DNA of 64,000 nucleotides from Siphonodentalium dalli (Eukaryota; Mollusca; Scaphopoda; Gadilida; Siphonodentaliidae), in NCBI GenBank assembly GCA_032622095.1, contig CP136062.1, positions 230,158,578-230,222,577 of the forward strand, in the 5' to 3' direction. This document shows positions 51,702 to 63,331 of the stretch, piece by piece. The notes below the pieces were generated by a model that was given only the letters and a program-made list of their open reading frames with translations, was not told where the DNA came from and did not search any database. Position 1 is the stretch's first letter. Each line of letters starts with the position of its first letter. Position numbers and translations under genes: made by a program.

Positions 51702-53857
51702 TTGCTTTATATCTGTTATAGACCAGAGGTGTACCTGATGAGCTGCTGTGGCCAAACATTTTTTTATAGGACCAACTTTTGGTACAAAAATATGATTTCG
51801 GAACGGACTTAGTAAACATTTTCCAAACAATTGATTCCTTCTGTGTTATCAAGCTAGTACGATAAGTCAAAAAATAAACACTCAAAAAATAAACACTCAA
51901 ATACAGTAAATATGACATGTTTACATAGCTCCACATATCAACACCACTTTAGAAACAGGGCCCGTTAACCAACAAACCATTTAACTTATGGATGGTTGAT
52001 TGTATACCTGTATGTGGGATGGCCCACGTTTTTGTCTGCTATCACGATAACAAATTGTATGCATGGGAACTTTGAACACAATCCCAGCCGATGTACCCTA
52101 TATACATAACTGTTATATACTCTATATAATTTATAAAGAGCGTTTACCATATCATATGTATAGGTTTGTAATTTAATTACTTACTGACAACAGCCCTATA
52201 TATCATGACAAATATAAAATAGACTAGTTGTCGTGTGATATATAGATACTTACTGTATACATGTATAGCCAAAGCTACTGCATTACATAAAGAGTGGTTT
52301 ATCTATGATTTATTTTATACGGGTTTTATGGGTACCGCGGTAATCAGACAACGGGACCTCCCTTGGTCAAGGAAACGAAATAACCTTCCACGATAATGTG
52401 TGGATAATTCGATAATTGAAAATTTTCAGTGCTGGTATCTTTTAATAAGTATATGAAGTGAAAACATTCATACCCAAGTATGAATGATTATGGTTTGCAT
52501 ATGCGTACATGTTAAACGCACTTATTTTACAAAGTCGGGAACTCCAGGCCCCAAAATATGCAAACAAGTAAACACGCACGTATGCATATAATTTAAATAG
52601 CTTTATTTGTTATAAATATTGCGGACTCCAACAGTCCAACTCCATGCACGCATATAATACGCTAATATATATTTAATACAATGTAGGATAACGTTTTGTG
52701 GCCGACATTCAATGTCTGCCATTTAGTCAGTCCGCCCGTCCGTCCGTTTGTGTCTGTTTTCCGCGATAGATTTGTATGTCTCACCTGGATGTCATTAGTA
52801 TGTGTATACCGATATTTAATATGGAAAATACACATATATGATAACGCATGTTGTCTTATCTTGTAAAAATGCTTACTACATGTATCAGCTTTGTTTCCCA
52901 GACTGTTAAGCTATACTGCATTATATATAAAGAGTGGTTCATCTATGAGTTATTTATTTTTATACGGGATTTATAGGTAATCAAACAACGGGACCTCCCT
53001 TGGTCAAAGAAACGAAGTAACCTTCCACGATAGTGTGTGGATTATTCGATAATTAATTGTCTATGTTGATATCTTTTAATGAGTATATGGAGTGAAACAT
53101 TCATACCCAAGTATGAATGGTTATGGTTTGTATATGCGTACATGATAAACGCACTTGTTTTACAAAGACGGGAACTTCAGGCATCAAAAATACAAGCAGG
53201 TAAACACGCACATATATGCATATAATTAAATAGCGTTAATTGTTATAAATATTGCGGACTCCAACAGTCCAACTCATTGCGCGCATAAAAGACGCTAATA
53301 CATATATTTAATATATAATGTAGGATAACGTTTTGTGGCCGACATTCAATGTCTGCCGTTTAGTCAGTCCGCCCGTCCGCCTGTTTGCGTCTGTTTTCCG
53401 CGAGAGATTTTTATGTCTCACCTGGATGCCATAATTTGTGTATACTATATTTAATATGTAAAATACGCATATGATAACGCGGAAATATGTAAAATATAGG
53501 AATGTATGCGCCCAATGCGATCTCGGTGGATTCCGATAACTCCCGCTAACAACAAGGGCACCTCCGATGTTTATGTAAACAATATAACCTGACTACGACT
53601 GTTGTTGAATTTATAGTTGTAAATTTTGGGCTTTGTAAGTGTATACCATCGTGTAATCAATTCATGATATTCAGGATTCTCTACAATTTTATTTACACTA
53701 ATTTTATTTTTGACTGGCTAAAACTGCTCCTACGGCAGACTGTCTGTTCATCATTAGCATAATATAAGCTTCCGGTGAGCAAGGCGGGGTACCTTGTTTG
53801 TGGGCCCAGTACACTGTGGCATCACCTGCTCATTATGTATATGGGCTCTATAAAACA
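51702..53857 (+). repeat. 3.3-kb tandem repeat, partial copy 4 (2,156 bp)
   Basis: It matches the first 2,156 bp of the unit and stops at CTCTATAAAACA, where the satellite resumes with GGGTTATTTG. It contains both internal ~570-bp duplicates but lacks the unit's last third, including the CRE-type island. Private changes are GTGCTGG for GTGTTGG near 52,431 and CCAGTACAC for CCAGGACAC at 53,810, the latter 48 bp from the right junction. Confidence 0.96.
52276..53480 (+). repeat. Internal direct duplication A/B (partial copy 4)
   Basis: A lies at 52,276-52,847 and B at 52,914-53,480. Both are complete even though this 3.3-kb copy is truncated further right. Confidence 0.93.
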
Positions 53858-54718
53858 GGGTTATTTGTTGTCCACATGTTTTAGATAACCATCTAGGTAC
53901 CAGGGTTATTTGTTGTCCACAACCATCTAGGTACCAGGGTTATTTGTTGTCCACAACCATCTAGGTACCCGGGTTATTTGTTGTCCACAACCATCTAGGT
54001 ACCAGGGTTATTTGTTGTACACAACCATCTAGGTACCAGGGTTATTTGTTGTCCACAACCATCTAGGTACCAGGGTTATTTGTTGTACACAACCATCTAG
54101 GTACCAGGGTTATTTGTTGTCCACAACCATCTAGGTACCAGGGTTATTTGTTGTACACATGTTTTAGATAACCATCTAGGTACCAGGGTTATTTGTTGTC
54201 CACAACCATCTATGTACCAGGGTTATTTGTTGTCCACATGTTTTAGATAACCATCTAGGTACCAGGGTTATTTGTTGTCCACAACCATCTAGGTACCAGG
54301 GTTATTTGTTGTACACAACCATCTAGGTACCCGGGTTATTTGTTGTCCACATGTTTTAGATAACCATCTATGTACCAGGGTTATTTGTTGTCCACATGTT
54401 TTAGATAACCATCTAGGTACCAGGGTTATTTGTTGTACACAACCATCTATGTACCAGGGTTATTTGTTGTCCACAACCATCTATGTACCAGGGTTATTTG
54501 TTATCCACAACCATCTAGGTACCAGGGTTATTTGTTGTACACAACCATCTATGTACCAGGGTTATTTGTTGTCCACATGCTTTAGATAACCATCTAGGTA
54601 CCAGGGTTATTTGTTGTACACAACCATCTAGGTACCCGGGTTATTTGTTGTCCACAACCATCTAGGTACCCGGGTTATTTGTTGTCCACAACCATCTATG
54701 TACCAGGGTTATTTGTTG

Positions 54719-54733
54719 AGTTTATAATAAATA
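54719..54733 (+). other. Short non-satellite interruption
   Basis: After TTATTTGTTG, about 15 bases (AGTTTATAATAAATA) replace the rest of the monomer before GTTATTTGTTGTCC resumes. This is the only clearly foreign sequence found inside either satellite block. It contains AATAAA at 54,726-54,731. Confidence 0.8.
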
Positions 54734-55564
54734 GTTATTTGTTGTCCACAACCATCTAGGTACCAGGGTTATTTGTTGTACACAACCATCTATGTACCAG
54801 GGTTATTTGTTGTCCACATGCTTTAGATAACCATCTAGGTACCAGGGTTATTTGTTGTACACAACCATCTAGGTACCAGGGTTATTTGTTGTCCACATGA
54901 TTTAGATAACCATCTATGTACCAGAGTTATTTGTTGTCCATAACCATCTAGGTACCAGGGTTATTTGTTGTCCACATGTTTTAGATAACCATCTAGGTAC
55001 CAGGGTTATTTGTTGTCCATAACCATCTAGGTACCAGGGTTATTTGTTGTCCATAACCATCTAGGTACCAGGGTTATTTGTTGTCCACAACCATCTAGGT
55101 ACCAGGGTTATTTGTTGTCCACAACCATCTAGGAACCAGGGTTATTTGTTGTCCACATGATTTAGATAACCATCTATGTACCAGGGTTATTTGTTGTCCA
55201 CAACCATCTAGGAACCAGGGTTATTTGTTGTCCACATGATTTAGATAACCATCTATGTACCAGGGTTATTTGTTGTCCACAACCATCTAGGTACCAGGGT
55301 TATTTGTTGTCCACAATCATCTAGGTACCAGGGTTATTTGTTGTCCATAACCATCTAGGTACCAGGGTTATTTGTTGTCCACATGTTTTAGATAACCATC
55401 TAGGTACCAGGGTTATTTGTTGTCCATAACCATCTAGGTACCCGGGTTATTTGTTGTCCACAACCATCTAGGTACCAGGGTTATTTGTTGTCCACATGTT
55501 TTAGATAACCATCTAGGTACCAGGGTTATTTGTTGTCCATAACCATCTAGGTACCAGGGTTATT

Positions 55565-55800
55565 TGTTGTCCACAACCATCTAGGTACCAGGGTTATTTG
55601 TTGTCCACAACCATCTAGGTACCAGGGTTATTTGTTGTCCACAACCATCTAGGTACCAGGGTTATTTGTTGTCCACAACCATCTAGGTACCAGGGTTATT
55701 TGTTGTCCACAACCATCTAGGTACCAGGGTTATTTGTTGTCCACAACCATCTAGGTACCAGGGTTATTTGTTGTCCACAACCATCTAGGTACCAGGGTTA
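55565..55800 (+). repeat. Second run of identical consensus monomers
   Basis: About seven consecutive identical 34-bp monomers of the TTGTCCACAACC / ACCAGGG type, the same type as in the run at 33,254-33,618 on the other side of the 3.3-kb array. Confidence 0.75.
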
Positions 55801-56020
55801 TTTGTTGTACACAACCATCTAGGTACCAGGGTTATTTGTTGTACACAACCATCTAGGTACCAGGGTTATTTGTTGTCCACAACCATCTAGGTACCAGGGT
55901 TATTTGTTGTACACAACCATCTAGGTACCAGGGTTATTTGTTGTCCGCAACCATCTAGGTACCAGGGTTATTTGTTGTCCACATGTTTTAGATAACCATC
56001 TAGGTACCAGGGTTATTTGT

Positions 56021-56461
56021 TATCCACAACCATCTAGGTACCAAGGTTATTTGTTGTACACAACCATCTAGGTACCAGGGTTATTTGTTGTCCACAACCA
56101 TCTAGGTACCAGGGTTATTTGTTGTCCACATGTTTTAGATAACCATCTAGGTACCAGGGTTATTTGTTATCCACAACCATCTAGGTACCAGGGTTATTTG
56201 TTGTACACAACCATCTAGGTACCAGGGTTATTTGTTGTCCACAACCATCTAGGTACCAGGGTTATTTGTTGTCCACATGTTTTAGATAACCATCTAGGTA
56301 CCAGGGTTATTTGTTATCCACAACCATCTAGGTACCAGGGTTATTTGTTGTACACAACCATCTAGGTACCAGGGTTATTTGTTGTCCACAACCATCTAGG
56401 TACCAGGGTTATTTGTTGTACACATGTTTTAGATAACCATCTAGGTACCAGGGTTATTTGT
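56021..56461 (+). repeat. 147-bp (34x3+45) higher-order repeat, three copies
   Basis: The TATCCACAACC marker lies at 56021, 56168 and 56315. In each case it is followed by a TTGTACAC monomer, a TTGTCCAC monomer and a 45-bp unit. The third copy ends with a CATGTTTTAG unit preceded by GTACA instead of GTCCA. Confidence 0.85.
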
Positions 56462-59400
56462 TGTCCACAACCATCTAGGTACCAGGGTTATTTGTAGTAC
56501 ACAACCATCTATGTACCAGGGTTATTTGTTGTCCACAACCATCTAGGTACCAGGGTTATTTGTTGTACACAACCATCTAGGTACCAGGGTTATTTGTTGT
56601 CCACATGTTTTAGATAACCATCTAGGTACCCGGGTTATTTGTTGTCCACAACCATCTAGGTACCAGGGTTATTTGTTATCCACAACCATCTAGGTACCAG
56701 GGTTATTTGTTGTCCACAACCATCTAGGTACCAGGGTTATTTGTTGTCCACAACCATCTAGGTACCAGGGTTATTTGTTGTCCACAACCATCTAGGTACC
56801 AGGGTTATTTGTTGTCCACAACCATCTAGGTACCAGGGTTATTTGTTGTACACAACCATCTAGGTACCAGGGTTATTTGTTGTACACAACCATCTAGGTA
56901 CCAGGGTTATTTGTTGTCCACAACCATCTAGGTACCAGGGTTATTTGTTGTACACAACCATCTAGGTACCAGGGTTATTTGTTGTCCACAACCATCTAGG
57001 TACCAGGGTTATTTGTTGTCCACATGCTTTAGATAACCATCTAGGTACCAGGGTTATTTGTTGTCCACAACCATCTAGGTACCAGGGTTATTTGTTGTCC
57101 ACATGTTTTAGATAACCATCTAGGTACCAGGGTTATTTGTTATCCACAACCATCTAGGTACCAGGGTTATTTGTTGTACACAACCATCTAGGTACCAGGG
57201 TTATTTGTTGTACACATGTTTTAGATAACCATCTAGGTACCAGGGTTATTTGTTGTCCACAACCATCTAGGTACCAGGGTTATTTGTTGTCCACAACCAT
57301 CTAGGTACCAGGGTTATTTGTTGTACACAACCATCTATGTACCAGGGTTATTTGTTGTCCACAACCATCTAGGTACCAGGGTTATTTGTTGTACACAACC
57401 ATCTATGTACCAGGGTTATTTGTTGTCCACAACCATCTAGGTACCAGGGTTATTTGTTGTTCACAACCATCTAGGTACCCGGGTTATTTGTTGTACACAA
57501 CCATCTAGGTACCAGGGTTATTTGTTGTCCACATGTTTTAGATAACCATCTAGGTACCAGGGTTATTTGTTGTCCACAACCATCTAGGTACCAGGGTTAT
57601 TTGTTGTCCACATGTTTTAGATAACCATCTAGGTACCAGGGTTATTTGTTGTACACAACCATCTAGGTACCAGGGTTATTTGTTGTCCACAACCATCTAG
57701 GTACCAGGGTTATTTGTTGTACACAACCATCTAGGTACCAGGGTTATTTGTTGTCCACAACCATCTAGGTACCAGGGTTATTTGTTGTCCACATGTTTTA
57801 GATAACCATCTAGGTACCAGGGTTATTTGTTGTACACAACCATCTAGGTACCAGGGTTATTTGTTGTACACAACCATCTAGGTACCAGGGTTATTTGTTG
57901 TCCACAACCATCTATGTACCAGGGTTATTTGTTATCCACAACCATCTAGGTACCAGGGTTATTTGTTGTCCACAACCATCTAGGTACCCGGGTTATTTGT
58001 TGTCCACAACCATCTAGTTACCAGGGTTATTTGTTGTCCACAACCATCTAGGTACCAGGGTTATTTGTTGTACACAACCATCTAGGTACCAGGGTTATTT
58101 GTTGTCCACAACCATCTAGGTACCAGGGTTATTTGTTGTCCACAACCATCTAGGTACCAGGGTTATTTGTTGTCCACAACCATCTATGTACCAGGGTTAT
58201 TTGTTGTCCACAACCATCTAGGTACCAGGGTTATTTGTTTACCACAACCATCTATGTACCAGGGTTATTTGTTGTACACATGTTTTAGATAACCATCTAG
58301 GTACCAGGGTTATTTGTTGTCCACAACCATCTAGGTACCAGAGTTATTTGTTGTACACATGTTTTAGATAACCATCTAGGTACCAGGGTTATTTGTTGTC
58401 CACAACCATCTAGGTACCAGGGTTATTTGTTGTACACAACCATCTAGGTACCAGGGTTATTTGTTGTCCACAACCATCTAGGTACCAGGGTTATTTGTTG
58501 TCCACATGTTTTAGATAACCATCTATGTACCAGGGTTGTTTGTTGTACACAACCATCTAGGTACCAGGGTTATTTGTTGTCCACATGATTTAGATAACCA
58601 TCTAGGTACCAGGGTTATTTGTTGTCCACAACCATCTAGGTACCAGGGTTATTTGTTGTACACAACCATCTAGGTACCAGGGTTATTTGTTGTACACATG
58701 TTTTAGATAACCATCTAGGTACCAGGGTTATTTGTTGTCCACAACCATCTAGGTACCAGGGTTATTTGTTGTCCACAACCATCTAGGTACCAGGGTTATT
58801 TGTTGTCCACAACCATCTAGGTACCAGGGTTATTTGTTGTACACAACCATCTAGGTACCAGGGTTATTTGTTGTCCACAACCATCTAGGTACCAGGGTTA
58901 TTTGTTGTCCATATGATTTAGATAACCATCTAGGTACCAGGGTTATTTGTTGTCCACAACGATCTAGGTACCAGGGTTATTTGTTGTCCACATGTTTTAG
59001 ATAACCATCTAGGTACCAGGGTTATTTGTTATCCACAACCATCTAGGTACCAGGGTTATTTGTTGTCCACAACCATCTATGTACCAGGGTTATTTGTTGT
59101 CCACAACCATCTATGTACCAGGGTTATTTGTTGTCCACAACCATCTAGGTACCAGGGTTATTTGTTGTACACAACCATCTAGGTACCAGGGTTATTTGTT
59201 GTCCACAACCATCTAGGTACCAGGGTTATTTGTTGTACACAACCATCTAGGTACCAGGGTTATTTGTTGTCCACAACCATCTAGGTACCAGGGTTATTTG
59301 TTGTACACAACCATCTAGGTACCAGGGTTATTTGTTGTCCACAACCATCTAGGTACCAGGGTTATTTGTTGTACACAACCATCTAGGTACCAGGGTTATT

Positions 59401-60639
59401 TGTTGTCCACAACCATCTAGGTACCAGGGTTATTTGTTGTCCACATGATTTAGATAACCATCTAGGTACCAGGGTTATTTGTTGTCCACATGATTTAGAT
59501 AACCATCTAGGTACCAGGGTTATTTGTTATCCACAACCATCTAGGTACCAGGGTTATTTGTTGTACACAACCATCTAGGTACCAGGGTTATTTGTTGTCC
59601 ACAACCATCTAGGTACCAGGGTTATTTGTTGTCCACATGTTTTAGATAACCATCCAGGTACCAGGGTTATTTGTTATCCACAACCATCTAGGTACCAGGG
59701 TTATTTGTTGTACACAACCATCTAGGTACCAGGGTTATTTGTTGTCCACAACCATCTATGTACCAGGGTTATTTGTTGTCCACAACCATCTATGTACCAG
59801 GGTTATTTGTTGTCCACAACCATCTAGGTACCAGGGTTATTTGTTGTCCACATGTTTTAGATAACCATCTAGGTACCAGGGTTATTTGTTGTCCACAACC
59901 ATCTATGTACCAGGGTTATTTGTTGTCCACAACCATCTTGGTACCCGGGTTATTTGTTGTCCACAACCATCTATGTACCCGGGTTATTTGTTATCCACAA
60001 CCATCTAGGTACCCGGGTTATTTGTTGTCCACAACCATCTAGGTACCCGGGTTATTTGTTGTCCACAACCATCTAGGTACCCGGGTTATTTGTTGTCCAC
60101 AACCATCTAGGTACCCGGGTTATTTGTTGTACACAACCATCTAGGTACTAGGGTTATTTGTTATCCACAACCATCTAGGTATCAGGGTTATTTGTTGTAC
60201 ACAACCATCTAGGTACCAGGGTTATTTGTTGTACACAACCATCTAGGTACCAGGGTTATTTGTTGTACACAACCATCTAGGTATCAGGGTTATTTGTTGT
60301 ACACAACCATCTAGGTACCCGGGTTATTTGTTGTACACAACCATCTAGGTACCAGGGTTATTTGTTGTCCACAACCATCTAGGTACCAGGGTTATTTGTT
60401 GTCCACATGTTTTAGATAACCATCTAGGTACCAGGGTTATTTGTTGTCCACATGTTGTAGATAACCATCTAGGTACCAGGGTTATTTGTTGTCCACATGT
60501 TTTAGATAACCATCTAGGTACCAGGGTTATTTGTTGTCCACATGTTTTAGATAACCATCTAGGTACCAGGGTTATTTGTTGTCCACAACCATCTTGGTAC
60601 CAGGGTTATTTGTTGTCCACAACCATCTAGGTACCAGGG

Positions 60640-62900
60640 TTATTTGTTGTACACAACAATCTAGGTACCAGGGTTATTTGTTGTACACAACAATCTAGGT
60701 ACCAGGTTATTTGTTGTACACAACAATCTAGGTACCAGGGTTATTTGTTGTACACAACCATCTATGTACCAGGGTTATTTGTTGTACACAACCATCTAGG
60801 TACCAGGGTTATTTGTTGTACACAACCATCTATGTACCAGGGTTATTTGTTGTACACAGCCATCTAGGTACCAGGGTTATTTGTTGTCCACATGTTTTAG
60901 ATAACCATCTATGTACCAGGGTTATTTGTTGTCCACAACCATCTAGGTACCAGGGTTATTTGTTGTCCACATGTTTTAGATAACCATCTAGGTACCAGGG
61001 TTATTTGTTATCCACAACCATCTAGGTACCAGGGTTATTTGTTGTACACAACCATCTAGGTACCAGGGTTATTTGTTGTCCACAACCATCTAGGTACCAG
61101 GGTTATTTGTTGTCCACAACCATCTATGTACCAGGGTTATTTGTTGTCCACAACCATCTAGGTACCAGGGTTATTTGTTGTCCACATGTTTTAGATAACC
61201 ATCTAGGTACCAGGGTTATTTGTTGTCCACAACCATCTAGGTACCCGGGTTATTTGTTGTCCACAACCATCTAGGTACCAGGGTTATTTGTTGTCCACAT
61301 GTTTTAGATAACCATCTAGGTACCCGGGTTATTTGTTGTCCACAACCATCTAGGTACCAGGGTTATTTGTTATCCACAACCATCTAGGTATCAGGGTTAT
61401 TTGTTGTCCACAACCATCTAGGTACCAGGGTTATTTGTTGTCCACATGTTTTAGATAACCATCTAGGTACCAGGGTTATTTGTTGTCCACATGTTTTAGA
61501 TAACCATCTAGGTACCAGGGTTATTTGTTGTCCACAACCATCTTGGTACCAGGGTTATTTGTTGTCCACAACCATCTAGGTACCAGGGTTATTTGTTGTA
61601 CACAACAATCTAGGTACCAGGGTTATTTGTTGTACACAACAATCTAGGTACCAGGTTATTTGTTGTACACAACAATCTAGGTACCAGGGTTATTTGTTGT
61701 ACACAACCATCTATGTACCAGGGTTATTTGTTGTACACAACCATCTAGGTACCAGGGTTATTTGTTGTCCACATGTTTTAGATAACCATCTAGGTACCAG
61801 GGTTATTTGTTGTCCACAACCATCTAGGTACCAGGGTTATTTGTTGTCCACAACCATCTAGGTACCAGGGTTATTTGTTGTCCACAACCATCTAGGTACC
61901 CGGGTTATTTGTTGTCCACAACCATCTAGGTACCCGGGTTATTTGTTATCCACAACCATCTAGGTACCAGGGTTATTTGTTGTCCACATGTTTTAGATAA
62001 CCATCTAGGTACCAGGGTTATTTGTTGTCCACATGTTTTAGATAACCATCTAGGTACCAGGGTTATTTGTTGTCCACAACCATCTAGGTACCCGGGTTAT
62101 TTGTTGTCCACAACCATCTAGGTACCCGGGTTATTTGTTATCCACAACCATCTAGGTACCAGGGTTATTTGTTGTCCACATGTTTTAGATAACCATCTAG
62201 GTACCCGGATTATTTGTTGTCCACAACCATCTAGGTACCAGGGTTATTTGTTGTACACAACAATCTAGGTACCAGGGTTATTTGTTGTACACAACAATCT
62301 AGGTACCAGGTTATTTGTTGTACACAACAATCTAGGTACCAGGGTTATTTGTTGTACACAACCATCTATGTACCAGGGTTATTTGTTGTACACAACCATC
62401 TAGGTACCAGGGTTATTTGTTGTCCACATGTTTTAGATAACCATCTAGGTACCAGGGTTATTTGTTGTCCACAATCATCTAGGTACCAGGGTTATTTGTT
62501 GTCCACATGATTTAGATAACCATCTAGGTACCAGGGTTATTTGTTGTCCACAACCATCTAGGTACCAGGGTTATTTGTTATCCACAACCATCTAGGTACC
62601 AGGGTTATTTGTTGTACACAACCATCTAGGTACCAGGGTTATTTGTTGTCCACATGTTTTAGATAACCATCTAGGTACCAGGGTTATTTGTTGTCCACAA
62701 CCATCTAGGTACCCGGGTTATTTGTTGTCCACAACCATCTAGGTACCAGGGTTATTTGTTGTCCACATGTTTTAGATAACCATCTAGGTACCAGGGTTAT
62801 TTGTTGTACACAACAATCTAGGTACCAGGGTTATTTGTTGTACACAACAATCTAGGTACCAGGTTATTTGTTGTACACAACAATCTAGGTACCAGGGTTA
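60640..62900 (+). repeat. Recurrent CAACAATC block with a 33-bp monomer, four copies
   Basis: A trio of TTGTACACAACAATC monomers, the second followed by a one-base-deleted ACCAGGTTAT (33-bp unit), occurs with ACCAGGTTAT at 60701, 61650, 62305 and 62858. In the first three copies a CTATGT monomer follows. Spacings of 949, 655 and 553 bp decrease, so the intervening blocks differ by whole monomers. The first two copies are also preceded by the same series of 45-bp units and a CATCTTGG monomer. Confidence 0.85.
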
Positions 62901-63331
62901 TTTGTTGTCCACAACCATCTAGGTACCAGGGTTATTTGTTGTCCACAACCATCTAGGTACCAGGGTTATTTGTTGTCCACAACCATCTAGGTACCAGGGT
63001 TGTTTGTTGTCCACATGTTTTAGATAACCATCTAGGTACCAGGGTTATTTGTTGTACACAACTATCTAGGTACCAGGGTTATTTGTTGTACACAACCATC
63101 TAGGTACCAGGGTTATTTGTTGTCCACAACCATCTAGGTACCAGGGTTATTTGTTGTCCACATGTTTTAGATAACCATCTAGGTACCAGGGTTATTTGTT
63201 GTCCACAAGTTTTAGATAACCATCTAGGTACCAGGGTTATTTGTTGTACACAACCATCTAGGTACCAGGGTTATTTGTTGTACACAACCATCTAGGTACC
63301 AGGGTTATTTGTTGTCCACATGTTTTAGATA

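Larger units (their letters stand above)
53858..63331 (+). repeat. 34/45-bp satellite array, right block
   Basis: The satellite resumes mid-monomer at GGGTTATTTG in the same orientation as the left block and runs about 9.5 kb (roughly 265 monomers). The mix of consensus 34-bp and 45-bp (TGTTTTAGATA) units matches 34.8-41.7 kb, with few TCGTCCAC or CAGCC variants. It ends inside a 45-bp unit after TGTTTTAGATA at 63,331, where non-repeat DNA begins. Confidence 0.97.

Noticed and set aside
41718-53857. rDNA, 5S, histone or snRNA gene cluster
   Set aside because: The unit length would suit such clusters, but no conserved rRNA, 5S, snRNA or histone sequence, nor a tRNA A or B box pair, was found on either strand.
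41718-53857. Autonomous DNA transposon or retroelement
   Set aside because: No transposase or reverse transcriptase frame, no terminal inverted or long terminal repeats at the array edges, and no target-site duplication.
1-63331. Telomeric or CENP-B-box satellite
   Set aside because: No TTAGGG-type arrays and no CENP-B-box consensus in the monomer; centromere identity cannot be judged from sequence alone.
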